Positions 17,741 through 26,099 are shown, counted from the stretch's first letter. The stretch: DNA of 64,000 nt from Streptomyces tubercidicus (GCF_027497495.1 NZ_CP114205.1:496001-560000); one strand, 5' to 3'. Translations and numbers: made by a program. Notes: a model not told the origin generated them from the letters alone.

Positions 17741-18092
17741 GTGTGAGCCAGGCAACTCCGCACGGCCGTGAAACGGAATGCGGCGGCCGGTCCGCGTGAT
17801 GCCGGGCACGCGACGTACGTCACGTACGAGCATTCCTAGTCGGTGCGGTTCCCCGCGCCTATCGCGATGTGCGGCATTTACAACGGACATTCCGCCCTAT
17901 CTCACGAAGATAGGTAGTACAAGGCATCTTTGCCACCATCCTGGGCCCGCGCTAACCATGTTCCCGGTAAGCACCGAGAACGAGCCCGCGATCTCAGCCG
18001 GAGCGGCGAAACGCGGCAATGACCCTCGGTCCTCACGCGCCAACCGAAGGCCGTTTCCCCCGCCAACAAGCCCTGGAAGAGGTCACCTCCGC
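17741..18092 (+). promoter_or_regulatory. Conserved leader of the first SLT gene, candidate structured RNA
   Basis: This 352-base region shares ordered sequence blocks with the region before the second SLT gene (19573-19932). Block 1 is GTGTGAGCCAGGCAACT (17741-17757); block 2 begins GGCACGCGACGTACGTCAC (17805); block 3 begins TATCTCACGAAGAT and GTAGTACA (17898-17926). Block spacing to the start codons is nearly the same in both. Between blocks 1 and 2 the sequence differs but can fold in both copies (here CCGCA...CCGT-GAA-ACGG..TGCGG). This pattern fits a conserved promoter plus 5' RNA element. I do not recognise it as a known riboswitch. Confidence 0.5.
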
Positions 18093-18818
18093 ATGCCCAA
18101 CTTCGCCCTGCCCCGCACCGTCCGACTGACCCGTACGCACAAGGTCTCCGCCGCACTGGTGGCCACCGCGGGCTGCGCCGCCGCCCTGGCGTTCACCGCG
18201 GCGCCCGGCAACGCCGCGACCACCACCGCCGCGGACGCACCGGCCGTGGTCAAGCCGGTCGGCGCCAACGGCCTGCCGCTCACCGCGAAGGACCGGGCCG
18301 ACGACGGCAAGCAGGCCCGTGCGGTCGCCTCCTCCGTCGCCGGCGGTCTCAAGGTGGCCCCTGCGGAGAAGCCGGACCGCGCCGCCGAGAAGCAGGACCG
18401 CGCCGCCGAGCAGCCCGCCAACCGCTCCATCGAGCGCAAGGCTCTCGTCGCGCCGAAGACCGCGCCCAAGGCGCCCAAGGCCGCACCGAAGCGCTATGCG
18501 AACAACCTTGACGGCTGGATCCGTGAGTCCCTCGCCATCATGAAGGCCAAGGGCATACCGGGCTCCTACGAGGGCCTGCACCGCAACATCATGCGCGAGT
18601 CCGCCGGTGACCCCAACGCCGTCAACGACTGGGACATCAACGCCATCAACGGCGTGCCCTCCAAGGGCCTGCTCCAGGTGATCCAGCCGACCTTCGACGC
18701 CTACCACGTCTCCGGTACACCCCATAAGCTCACCGACCCCATCGCCAACATCACCGCCGCAGCCAACTACGCGGCCGACCGCTACGGCTCCATCGACAAC
18801 GTCAACTCGGCCTACTGA
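18093..18818 (+). CDS. Secreted transglycosylase-like SLT-domain protein (copy 1)
   Basis: A 241-residue secreted protein. A signal peptide is followed by AAPGNA and a Lys/Ala/Pro-rich linker (about 45-135) containing the small repeat DRAAEKQDRAAEQ. The C-terminal 105 residues form an SLT-like lysozyme fold (NNLDGWIRESLAIMKAKG, then NIMRESAGDPNAVN with the probable catalytic Glu, then GLLQVIQPTFDAY). Such enzymes cut peptidoglycan glycan strands during growth, germination or sporulation. The last 287 bases are almost identical to those of the copy at 19933-20586, while the linker and signal peptide differ. Both genes share a conserved leader. Confidence 0.87.
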   Translation: MPNFALPRTVRLTRTHKVSAALVATAGCAAALAFTAAPGNAATTTAADAPAVVKPVGANGLPLTAKDRADDGKQARAVASSVAGGLKVAPAEKPDRAAEKQDRAAEQPANRSIERKALVAPKTAPKAPKAAPKRYANNLDGWIRESLAIMKAKGIPGSYEGLHRNIMRESAGDPNAVNDWDINAINGVPSKGLLQVIQPTFDAYHVSGTPHKLTDPIANITAAANYAADRYGSIDNVNSAY

Positions 18819-18823
18819 GCCGG
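18537..18823 (+). repeat. Near-identical repeat, copy 1 (SLT domain)
   Basis: This 287-base segment matches 20305-20591 with six substitutions by my count, running from within the SLT coding region five bases past the stop codon. Synonymous sites are also conserved, unlike the upstream halves of the genes. Confidence 0.9.
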
Positions 18824-18891
18824 GAAAACGCGACCGCCCAGACGGTCGGAGCAGACTGATCCGGGTGCCGTCATGCGGCCCCGAGCACAGC

Positions 18892-18938
18892 AACGGCAGT
18901 GGCCCTGCCCGCATCCCGCGGGTGGGGCCACTGCCGTT
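18892..18938. terminator. Strong bidirectional hairpin
   Basis: AACGGCAGTGGCCC (18892-18905) pairs perfectly with GGGCCACTGCCGTT (18925-18938), and the loop holds a further CCCGC/GCGGG stem. It lies between the first SLT gene and the converging small gene at 18990. Confidence 0.88.
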
Positions 18939-18989
18939 TGCCGTTGCTGTCCGGCACCGGCGCCGGGGCTTCACGCCCGGCGCCGCCGG

Positions 18990-19187
18990 TCAGTAGCGGT
19001 CGCGTCGGGGCAGGCCCTCGCCGAAGAGGGTGTCGAGCACCTCGCCGGCGATACGGAGTCCCTGCCGCTCCTTGGCCGTGAGGCGGTCCTGGTGGCGGCC
19101 ATCGACCGGCGCCGCGGCGGCCGCACCGGTCGCGAGGAAGCCGGTGACGAGAAGACCGGTGAGAACGACGGAAAGACGACGGAGCAT
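18990..19187 (-). CDS. Small secreted hypothetical peptide
   Basis: A 65-residue protein with a typical Sec signal peptide (MLRRLSVVLTGLLVTGFLATGAAAAA) and a charged mature part of about 38 residues (VDGRHQDRLTAKERQGLRIA... EGLPRRDRY). I do not recognise it. The ATG at 19187 starts right at the basic n-region of the signal peptide; a GTG farther upstream (19229) would spoil it. It sits between the two SLT genes on the opposite strand. Confidence 0.6.
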   Translation of the reverse strand: MLRRLSVVLTGLLVTGFLATGAAAAAPVDGRHQDRLTAKERQGLRIAGEVLDTLFGEGLPRRDRY

Positions 19188-19572
19188 AAGGATGTCCCTA
19201 CGGTGAGTGGTGACGGTGTGCGGTGCCACCTTCCGGGGCCAGCGGGCCCGGAGTCATGCGACAGCTCCGGGCGCTGCTGCGAACGGACCAGCACCACCGC
19301 CGTATTGCCGTAGCGGAGCTCTCCCCAACGGCCGAGCCGGTCCGCCCTGCTCCTGCTCCTGCTCTGCTCCGTACCGCCGCGAAATCCGGCCGTGCCCGAT
19401 CGTGAAACAGGGCACAATTGCCGCCCTTTTGGCCCCAGCCATAGTGCCCCGCACCACATTTACGGATTACCGGCCCGTCCCACCGGGTCCACATCCGGCG
19501 GAATTCGCTGCCACCGGTGCCGAACCGGCGCCCGAACCAGCCCTGAACCGACCCCGGAGCACGCTAATTCCG
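19188..19572. other. Intergenic region, nothing recognised
   Basis: About 385 bases between the small secreted peptide gene (minus) and the conserved leader of the second SLT gene. It should contain the promoter of the small gene. No coding-like frame, strong hairpin or repeat stands out. Confidence 0.4.
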
Positions 19573-19932
19573 GTGTGAGCCAGGCAACTTATGGGCGGGG
19601 GACGAACGGCCTTTGAGGCCGTTATCGGGTGACCCGAGGCACGCGATGTATGTCACTTACGACCCCGCCTAGTCGATAGCCATGCGACCATTGCGGGCCA
19701 ACGCCGCCGGAAACGCTTATTACTTCGGCGGGACGGGTTTATCTCACGAAGATGAGTAGTACAGAGCACCATTGCCTCGATTCGGGACCGGCGTTAACCA
19801 TGGATTCCGACGCACCGAGAGCGAGTTCGCGAATCACGCCGCACGGCGAACGCGGCAAAGACCTCCGGTGCGTAACGCGCCGCCAAAAAAGGCCGCCTCC
19901 CCGTCCCCAGTACCTGGAAGAGGTCACTCTGC
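19573..19932 (+). promoter_or_regulatory. Conserved leader of the second SLT gene, candidate structured RNA
   Basis: Partner of the leader at 17741. Block 1 GTGTGAGCCAGGCAACT is identical (19573-19589); block 2 is GGCACGCGATGTATGTCAC (from 19638); block 3 is TATCTCACGAAGAT then GTAGTACA (19740-19768). Between blocks 1 and 2 are two tandem hairpins: AACGGCC-TTTGA-GGCCGTT (19605-19623) and TCGGG-TGA-CCCGA (19625-19637). The different sequences at the same place in the first copy also fold, which hints at structure conserved despite sequence change. Confidence 0.5.
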
Positions 19933-20586
19933 ATGCCCAGCTTCACCCTGCCCCGCGCTGCCCGTATCACCCGCATCACCCGTACCCACAAGGTCGCCGT
20001 GGCCGTTCTGGCCGCCGCGGGTGCCACCTCGGGCCTGGCCTTCACCTCCGCCCCGGACACCGCTCAGGCCGCTTCTGAGCACGCCCCCGCCGCGGTCAAG
20101 CCCGTCAACGCGCAGGGCCAGCCGGGCAAGGCGGACGACGCCAAGACCGGCCGTCCGGTGACCGCCTCGGTCGCCGACCACGTGAAGGTCACCGCCGTGG
20201 AGAAGCAGCACAGCGCCCAGCAGGCCGCCAACCGCTCCGCCGAGCGCAAGGCTGTCAAGGACTACCCGAACAACCTGGACGGCTGGATCCGCGAGTCCCT
20301 GGACATCATGAAGGCCAAGGGCATTCCGGGCTCCTACGAGGGCCTGCACCGCAACATCATGCGCGAGTCCGCCGGTGACCCCAACGCCGTCAACGACTGG
20401 GACATCAACGCCATCAACGGCGTGCCCTCCAAGGGCCTGCTCCAGGTGATCCAGCCGACCTTCGACGCCTACCACGTCTCCGGTACGCCCCATAAGCTCA
20501 CCGACCCGATCGCCAACATCACCGCCGCGGCCAACTACGCGGCTGACCGCTACGGCTCCATCGACAACGTCGACTCGGCCTACTGA
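19933..20586 (+). CDS. Secreted transglycosylase-like SLT-domain protein (copy 2)
   Basis: A 217-residue paralogue of the protein at 18093. The signal peptide ends near TAQAAS, the linker is shorter (about 48-110) and lacks the Lys/Pro-rich repeats, and the SLT domain differs at only a few residues (for example Asp for Asn in the C-terminal NVDSAY). The likely catalytic Glu lies in NIMRESAGDP. The role is presumably peptidoglycan cleavage. The near-identity of the 3' halves with diverged 5' halves points to gene conversion rather than a simple recent duplication. Confidence 0.87.
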   Translation: MPSFTLPRAARITRITRTHKVAVAVLAAAGATSGLAFTSAPDTAQAASEHAPAAVKPVNAQGQPGKADDAKTGRPVTASVADHVKVTAVEKQHSAQQAANRSAERKAVKDYPNNLDGWIRESLDIMKAKGIPGSYEGLHRNIMRESAGDPNAVNDWDINAINGVPSKGLLQVIQPTFDAYHVSGTPHKLTDPIANITAAANYAADRYGSIDNVDSAY

Positions 20587-20591
20587 GCCGG
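20305..20591 (+). repeat. Near-identical repeat, copy 2 (SLT domain)
   Basis: Partner of 18537-18823: 287 bases with six differences, no indels, ending five bases beyond the stop codons. Confidence 0.9.
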
Positions 20592-20972
20592 CGGAGCCGA
20601 AGAGCCGTCACCGGCACCCGAGGCCGGCCCAGCCGGATGAGGCGAGGGATATGACGGACGACACAAGCGAGCCGGCAGGCTCGGCATAGAGCAGCTTGCG
20701 AAGCGGCGGAATGGCGCGTTCGCCGCTGCGCGGTGGAGCGGGTCCCGGCAGTGCCGGGGCCCGCTTCGCTCTGTCGTGCGACCCGGAGACCCGGAACGGG
20801 GGCGTGCCGCGCCGTTTCCGCCCGCCGGACGGGTGAGATGCAGGGCCGGTCGGCGGACTGACGCGGCATGGGGTCATAGAGTCAGGCGGTTCTGCGTATA
20901 TGTGTCTTATCGGCAGGATTCTGCTCAAAAGCTGCCGAACCTGACTCAACCGAAGGCCTTCGGAGGCATGCG
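20587..20972. other. Intergenic region upstream of the GH25 lysozyme gene
   Basis: About 386 bases. It contains the terminator hairpin at 20737-20765 and then an AT-richer stretch (about 20880-20960) that is the likely promoter and leader of the lysozyme gene. I see none of the conserved blocks found before the SLT genes. Confidence 0.45.
20737..20765 (+). terminator. Hairpin terminator
   Basis: AGCGGG-T-CCCGGC and GCCGGG-G-CCCGCT form a 12-base-pair stem with one internal mismatch and a three-base loop, about 150 bases after the second SLT gene. Confidence 0.65.
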
Positions 20973-21833
20973 ATGCCCTTGCGCAGATCCGGTCCGGCCC
21001 GCCGTACATTCCCCCTTGCGGCCGGAACTCTCGTTTCTCTTCTCTCCGTGCTCGCTCTGCCCCTCGCGCTGCCCGGCTCCGCCACGGCGTCGGATGCCGA
21101 GAAGAGACCCGCCCACCCCGAACAGGACTGGATGGGTTCCACGATCATGGCCCACGAGGGCGGCGACCGGGCCGGCGGCCTGGGGTCCCGGGCGTCGGCC
21201 AGAAGGGGCGTGTCCGGCGTCGACGTCTCCAGCCACAACCGCAAGGTCGGCTGGTCTTCGCTGCGTAAGTCCGGGGTGCGTTTCGCGTACGTCAAGGCCA
21301 CCGAGGGGACCAACTACACGAACCCGTACTTCACCCATCAGTACAGGGGCTCGTACAACTCCGGCATGATCCATGGCGCGTACCACTTCGCGCTGCCCGA
21401 CCACTCCAGCGGCAGTACCCAGGCGGAGTACTTCGCCGAAAACGGCGGCGACTGGTCCAGGGACGGCAGGACACTGCCCGGTGCGCTCGACATGGAGTAC
21501 AACCCCTACGGCGCGACCTGCTACGGCAAGAGCCACCGGGCGATGGTCAGCTGGATCCACGACTTCGTGCAGACCTACCACGAGGAGACCGGCCGGCACC
21601 CGGTCATCTACACCTCCACCAACTGGTGGAAGCGGTGCACCGGCAACTCCGGCAAGTTCGGCCGGACGAACCCGCTGTGGATCCCGCGCTACGGCTCGTC
21701 CGTGGGCGCGCTGCCGGGCGGCTGGGAGTTCCACAGCATCTGGCAGCACACCTCCTCGGGCCACACGGTCGGCGACCGGAACCGCTTCAACGGTTCGTAC
21801 ACCCGCCTCAAGGTCCTCGCGAACGGCCACTGA
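20973..21833 (+). CDS. Secreted GH25 lysozyme (1,4-beta-N-acetylmuramidase)
   Basis: A 286-residue secreted muramidase that hydrolyses peptidoglycan between MurNAc and GlcNAc. The signal peptide covers about residues 1-40. A spacer with DWMGSTIMAHEG precedes the GH25 domain (79-286). Catalytic acids are visible: Asp84 in GVDVSSHN and the DxE pair Asp173/Glu175 in ALDMEYNPYG. It resembles the Cellosyl-type enzymes of Streptomyces, which also cleave O-acetylated wall. The ATG at 20973 has GGAGG 6 bases upstream. Confidence 0.93.
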   Translation: MPLRRSGPARRTFPLAAGTLVSLLSVLALPLALPGSATASDAEKRPAHPEQDWMGSTIMAHEGGDRAGGLGSRASARRGVSGVDVSSHNRKVGWSSLRKSGVRFAYVKATEGTNYTNPYFTHQYRGSYNSGMIHGAYHFALPDHSSGSTQAEYFAENGGDWSRDGRTLPGALDMEYNPYGATCYGKSHRAMVSWIHDFVQTYHEETGRHPVIYTSTNWWKRCTGNSGKFGRTNPLWIPRYGSSVGALPGGWEFHSIWQHTSSGHTVGDRNRFNGSYTRLKVLANGH

Positions 21834-21843
21834 CTCCCCCGGC

Positions 21844-21890
21844 AACGGCCGGTCTCCGCGCGCCCCCTGCGGCGCCGGGGACCGGCCGTT
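21844..21890 (+). terminator. Hairpin terminator of the lysozyme gene
   Basis: AACGGCCGGTC (21844-21854) pairs with GACCGGCCGTT (21880-21890), an 11-base-pair stem followed by a short T-run, beginning 11 bases after the stop codon. Confidence 0.8.
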
Positions 21891-22050
21891 TCCCGTTCCT
21901 CCGCTTCCGCGGGGCGGGGCCGACCCTTTTTGGACAACTCCTCCGCCGTGACCGCGAATTCCCTCCCCGCGGTACAACCATCCACCGCCCACCGCCGTCC
22001 AACACTGCGAAATGTCCACGCGACGCACTTCACCCAACGGGGGAATTTCC

Positions 22051-22500
22051 ATGAAGCGTTCTCGTGCCATCGCAGGAGCCGCGGCGCTCGCCGTTGCCGG
22101 TATCGCCACGATGGCGTCGGCCACCAGTGCGACCGCCGCACCGAAGGCCGCCGCGTACAACGGCGCCTGCGGCAGCGGCTACAGCGTAGTGAATTCCGTA
22201 CCGGTCACCGGAAAGGGGACCGTGTACCTGACGTACAGCGCAAAGACCGGAAAGAACTGTGTCGTGACGGTGCGGAACAGCCCCGGTAAGCGGGTGTCCA
22301 TGTACACCTACATCACGGCCACCGACGGCAGTTCGGACTGGGTTTACGACAGCGGTCAGTACACCTCGTACGCCGGTCCCGTCTATCTGCCCGGAAAGGG
22401 CATCTGTGTGGACTGGGGCGGCTCGATCGAGTCGGTCAGCGTCAGTGTTTCCGGCTCCAACTGCGGCCGGATGGCGGCCGGTGTGGTGACACACCACTGA
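22051..22500 (+). CDS. Spore-associated protein A (SapA)-like secreted protein
   Basis: A 149-residue secreted protein similar to SapA, found on the spore surface of S. coelicolor. A signal peptide (KRSRAIAGAAALAVAGI... SATAA) precedes a small beta-rich domain with the family features ACGSGYSVVNSVPV, GTVYLTYSAKTGKNCVVTVR, YAGPVYLPGKGICVDWGG and a final SGSNCG. Four cysteines probably form two disulfides. The ATG at 22051 has GGGGGAA 5-11 bases upstream. Its place beside wall hydrolases fits a cell-surface or developmental role, though SapA function is unresolved. Confidence 0.85.
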   Translation: MKRSRAIAGAAALAVAGIATMASATSATAAPKAAAYNGACGSGYSVVNSVPVTGKGTVYLTYSAKTGKNCVVTVRNSPGKRVSMYTYITATDGSSDWVYDSGQYTSYAGPVYLPGKGICVDWGGSIESVSVSVSGSNCGRMAAGVVTHH

Positions 22501-22508
22501 TCACCCAC

Positions 22509-22551
22509 GACGGCGGGTTCCCGGGCAGCGCCCGACCGGGGACCCGCCGTC
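22509..22551. terminator. Hairpin terminator after the SapA-like gene
   Basis: GACGGCGGGT (22509-22518) pairs with ACCCGCCGTC (22542-22551), and the stem can extend inward with CCC/GGG. It lies between converging genes and may serve both. Confidence 0.8.
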
Positions 22552-22619
22552 GGCATTCCGCGTACCAGGGCGCGTACGTCAACTGGCCGCCCCGTCAGAT
22601 CACTTGGCGGCACTCGCAT

Positions 22620-24164
22620 TCAGCGCGGGTCCGTCACGCCGGAGGACTGGCGGTGCTCGGCCGCCGCGGCGGCCGCGATGTTGCGGGCCATCCCGCCGAA
22701 CACCGCGGCGTGGAACGGGGAGATGGACCACCAGTAGGCATGGCCGGTCAGTCCGTGCGGGTGGAACAGGGCTCGCTGGCCGTAGCGCGTACGGCCGTGG
22801 GCGTCGCGGCCGACCGTCAGTTCCAGCCAGGCCAGGCCGGGGAGCCGCATCTCGGCGCGCAGCCGCAGCAGCCGCCCCGGCACGACCTCCTCGACCCGCC
22901 AGAAGTCGAGCGAGTCGCCGACCCGCAGCCGTCCGGCGTCCCGTCGGCCGCGGCGCAGCCCTACCCCGCCGACCAGCCGGTCCAGCCAGCCGCGCACCGC
23001 CCAGGCGAGCGGAAGGGAGTACCAGCCGTTGTCGCCGCCGATGCCTTCGACCACCCGCCACAGCGCCTCGGGCGGGGCGTCCACGATCCGCTCGCGCCGG
23101 TCGGTGTAGAGGCTGCCGCCGGCCCAGTCGGGGTCGGTCGGCAGCGGATCGCTCGGCGCGCCGGGCACCGCGGCGTTGGACCAGCGGGTGGTGACCTCGG
23201 CGTCCCGTACCCGGCGCAGCGCCAGTTCCAGTGCGTCGTCGAAGGCGATGGGGTGGCCCGGCGGGTCCGGGTCGGGGACGTAGCGGGCGATGTCGTGCTC
23301 GTGGCAGACGACCTCGTAGCGCAGTGATTCGGCGAGCGGGCGGGCCAGGCCGGGCGGCACGGGGGTGACCAGGCCGACCCAGAGGCTGGAGAGGCGCGGG
23401 GTGAGCATCGGCACCGGGAGGATCAGCCGTTCCGGCAGGTCGGCGACCCGGGCGTAGCGCTGCATCATGTCGCGGTAGCTCAGGATGTCGGGTCCGCCGA
23501 TGTCGAAGGCCCGGCTGATGTCGTCGGGGAGGCGGGCGCAGCCCACCAGATAGCGCAGCACATCGCGAACGGCGACCGGCTGGATGCGGGTACGCACCCA
23601 GCTGGGGGTGACCATGACCGGCAGCCGCTCGGTGAGATAGCGCAGCATCTCGAACGAGGCGGAGCCGGAGCCGATGATGACGGCGGCACGCAGTACGGCG
23701 GTGGGGACGCCGGATGCCAGCAGGATGTCCGCGACCTCGGCACGGGAGCGCAGGTGGGGCGAGAGCTCTCGCTCGGGGATGCCCTCGGGGGTGAGTCCGC
23801 CGAGGTAGACGATCCGGCGGACCCCGGCGGCGCGGGCCTGCCGGGCGAAGATCTGCGCGGCCCGGCGGTCGGTGTCCTCGAAGCGGCGGCCGCTGCCCAG
23901 GGCGTGCACCAGGTAGTACGCGACCTCGACACCGGCCATCGCGGTACGGACCGAGTCCTCGTCGGTGACATCGCCCCGCAGCACCTCCGTCTGCCCGGCC
24001 CAGGGGTGATCGCGCAGCTTCTCCGGTGTCCTGGCAAGCGCCCGTACGGCGTATCCGGCGGTCAGCAGCTCGGGGATCAGGCGGCCGCCGATGTAGCCGG
24101 TGGCGCCGGTGACCAGGGCGCACGGGCGTGCCGTGGAGTGCGGCGTTCCGCCCGTGCCGGCCAT
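22620..24164 (-). CDS. SDR-type NAD(P)-binding protein fused to DUF2867
   Basis: A 514-residue two-domain protein. Residues 15-320 are an atypical extended SDR with the nucleotide-binding motif GATGYIGG near residue 19, GDVTDEDSV near 64, YYLVHALGSG near 84 and the YLGGLTPEG segment. Residues 345-505 are a DUF2867 (SRPBCC-like) domain starting RRERIVDAPPEALWRVVEGIGG, with FWRVEEVVPGRLLRLRAEM and a final WWSISPFHAAVFGGMARNI. The fused form is common in actinobacteria; the substrate is unknown, possibly a membrane lipid or quinone. Transcribed alone. Confidence 0.85.
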   Translation of the reverse strand: MAGTGGTPHSTARPCALVTGATGYIGGRLIPELLTAGYAVRALARTPEKLRDHPWAGQTEVLRGDVTDEDSVRTAMAGVEVAYYLVHALGSGRRFEDTDRRAAQIFARQARAAGVRRIVYLGGLTPEGIPERELSPHLRSRAEVADILLASGVPTAVLRAAVIIGSGSASFEMLRYLTERLPVMVTPSWVRTRIQPVAVRDVLRYLVGCARLPDDISRAFDIGGPDILSYRDMMQRYARVADLPERLILPVPMLTPRLSSLWVGLVTPVPPGLARPLAESLRYEVVCHEHDIARYVPDPDPPGHPIAFDDALELALRRVRDAEVTTRWSNAAVPGAPSDPLPTDPDWAGGSLYTDRRERIVDAPPEALWRVVEGIGGDNGWYSLPLAWAVRGWLDRLVGGVGLRRGRRDAGRLRVGDSLDFWRVEEVVPGRLLRLRAEMRLPGLAWLELTVGRDAHGRTRYGQRALFHPHGLTGHAYWWSISPFHAAVFGGMARNIAAAAAAEHRQSSGVTDPR

Positions 24165-24264
24165 CTGCGCGGCCTCCTCCGGCTGGTAGCAGCATGATCA
24201 GCCTGCCCGCCAAGTCTGTCACCGGTTCCACGACGAGGCATCAGGGCGCGGGGCGGGGCGCGGG

Positions 24265-24570
24265 TTATGCCCGGGGCCCGCCCCACCTCGGCCGGGCGTC
24301 CCGGCGCAGCTCCGGCCGCCGTTCACGTCCGGCGCCGCGCCCCTTCCCCGGGCCGCCGCCGCGTTCCCGGCCACGGCCCCTCTCCTGGCCGTACGCCGCC
24401 TCATGGTCCGGATCACGGCTCGGATCCAGGCCCAGCATGTCCATCAACAACGACAGGTCGTCCGCGTTCCGCGCATGGCCGGCCAGCGCCTTCCTGGCGA
24501 GCCGTCGTTCCTCGTCACACGGCACGGTGCGCGGCGCGGAGTCATCGGCACTGCGGTGTTCATCGCTCAC
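24265..24570 (-). CDS. Small hypothetical protein
   Basis: A 101-residue protein. The conserved-looking core DEERRLARKALAGHARNADD and LSLLMDMLGLDP (about 19-51) recurs as a small Streptomyces protein of unknown function. The last 45 residues are Arg/Gly-rich low complexity. The start is GTG at 24570. The promoter regions of this and the esterase gene are shared and divergent. Confidence 0.65.
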   Translation of the reverse strand: MSDEHRSADDSAPRTVPCDEERRLARKALAGHARNADDLSLLMDMLGLDPSRDPDHEAAYGQERGRGRERGGGPGKGRGAGRERRPELRRDARPRWGGPRA

Positions 24571-24766
24571 CGCTGCATTCTCGGCCGGACCACGGGAGCG
24601 TGCCCGTCGAGCGAGCCGGGGACCGCCCCGTGGAAACCACTCGGGAGACGCTGCCCCATACGAGTGAGAGGGGCCCCGCGGCCCGGCTCATGCCAAGGGG
24701 AACCCACGGCGGCCCTTTTCCCTCTTCGTGAGCACTTGCCCATGATCACTCAACCGCGGAGTCCCT

Positions 24767-25792
24767 GTGAAACGCCCCAGCGCCGTCGTGCTCGCCGTCG
24801 CCCTCGCCGCCTCCTGCTCCCTGCTCGCCGGCTGCTCGGACGCCGGAAAGCCGGTCGACTTCAACGCCGGCGAGAAGGGCGACGGCGCCGCGCGGGCCAA
24901 GCCGGCCGACGACGACACGCTCATGCCGACCGGCCCGAAGAGCGACTTCCGGATCACCCGGACACTGGACGACGGCACCCATATAGCGCGGGCGACGCTG
25001 CACGGCCAGAAATCCGGGGTCACCGGAAGCGTCTGGGTCTGGGCTCCCAAGGAATACGGGGACCCGAAATACGCCAAGAGCGGATTTCCGGTGCTGATAG
25101 CCCTGCCGGGCGGCCTGGGCAGCCCCAAGGAACCGGGCGGGGTCACGAACTACTGGGTCGGCGGCGATATCGAGCTGCAGGAGAACCTCACCCAGTGGAC
25201 CGCGGAGGGCAAGAGCCTGCCGTTCCTCGTGGTCATGCCGATGCTCAACCCGGACACCCGGTACCACGACTCCAGCGACATCCCCGGCAGCCAGAAGATG
25301 GGGACCTGGCTGACGGAGGACGTCGTTCAGCTGGCCCGCGCCAACTTCCGTACGTTCAAGTCCCGCGACGGCTGGGCGTTCATGGGGTCGTCCTCGGGCG
25401 GCTTCGCCGGGCTGAAGTCGGTACTGAAGCACCCGGAGAAGTTCAAGGCGGCGATAGCCAGCGGCCCGGACATGGCGCCGGATTCGCCGTTGTGGGCGGG
25501 CCACCAGGCGGAGAAGGACGCCAACGATCCGGAGAAGCTCGCCCAGCGCCTGCTGCGGAAGGGCGGTCCGGACGTCTATCTCGCCTTCCAGGCCGGATCC
25601 CAGGAGCCCGCCAAGGTCACCGGCGCCATAAAGCGCTTCCGGCAGTCGTACGGCAAGGGCCCGATCCATACCGCCCTGCAGACGATCCCCGGTGGCCGGC
25701 ACAACGCCTGGGATTACCAGAAGGGCATGGCGGCCGGTTCGATCAAGTTCATCAGCGACCAGATGAAGGCACCGGTCCCGAGCGGCTCGTGA
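24767..25792 (+). CDS. Esterase-family (antigen 85/esterase D-like) lipoprotein
   Basis: A 341-residue lipoprotein starting at GTG 24767. The signal peptide ends in the lipobox LLAGC with Cys23. The rest is an alpha/beta hydrolase of the esterase D/antigen 85 group (PF00756): LIALPGGLGSP oxyanion region near residue 118, VVMPMLNPDTRYHDSS near 155, nucleophile Ser in FMGSSSGGFAG near 208 and catalytic His in PGGRHNAWDYQ near 312. It is likely anchored outside the cytoplasmic membrane; the acyl substrate is unknown. Confidence 0.85.
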   Translation: MKRPSAVVLAVALAASCSLLAGCSDAGKPVDFNAGEKGDGAARAKPADDDTLMPTGPKSDFRITRTLDDGTHIARATLHGQKSGVTGSVWVWAPKEYGDPKYAKSGFPVLIALPGGLGSPKEPGGVTNYWVGGDIELQENLTQWTAEGKSLPFLVVMPMLNPDTRYHDSSDIPGSQKMGTWLTEDVVQLARANFRTFKSRDGWAFMGSSSGGFAGLKSVLKHPEKFKAAIASGPDMAPDSPLWAGHQAEKDANDPEKLAQRLLRKGGPDVYLAFQAGSQEPAKVTGAIKRFRQSYGKGPIHTALQTIPGGRHNAWDYQKGMAAGSIKFISDQMKAPVPSGS

Positions 25793-25904
25793 ACGGGGGC
25801 CCCACGGCGGCCGGGGCCTGACGCAGCCCCTGGCGCGCGGATGCAGATCGTCTGTGCGGGGGTGATGCTGGAGTCGTGGGGGACCTTCGTGAGGAGGACG
25901 CATC

Positions 25905-26099
25905 ATGTCCATGATGGACAAGATCAAGAGCATGTTGAAGGGCCACGAAAGCCAGACGGACAAGGGCGTCGAGAAGGCCGGTGACACGGCCGACGACAAG
26001 ACCCAGGGCAAGTACCAGGGTCAGGTGGATACCGCCCAGGAGAAGATGCGGGACCAGTTCGGCGGCGGGCAGGGACCGGATCAGCCGCCACGGCCCTGA
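25905..26099 (+). CDS. MT0933-like antitoxin (PF14013), orphan
   Basis: A 64-residue hydrophilic protein of the MT0933/Rv0909-type antitoxin family: MDKIKSMLKGHESQ, then GVEKAGDTADDKTQGKYQGQ and VDTAQEKMRDQFGG. In mycobacteria the family is paired with a toxin; here no partner ORF is adjacent on either side. Streptomycetes carry many orphan members that may instead be stress-related CsbD-like proteins. The ATG at 25905 follows GAGGAGG. Confidence 0.75.
   Translation: MSMMDKIKSMLKGHESQTDKGVEKAGDTADDKTQGKYQGQVDTAQEKMRDQFGGGQGPDQPPRP

Noticed and set aside
17741..18092. ydaO (c-di-AMP) riboswitch before the SLT genes
   Set aside because: The opening GTGAGCC recalls ydaO, but the diagnostic CGTCAGCTAACC tract and the rest of the consensus are absent.
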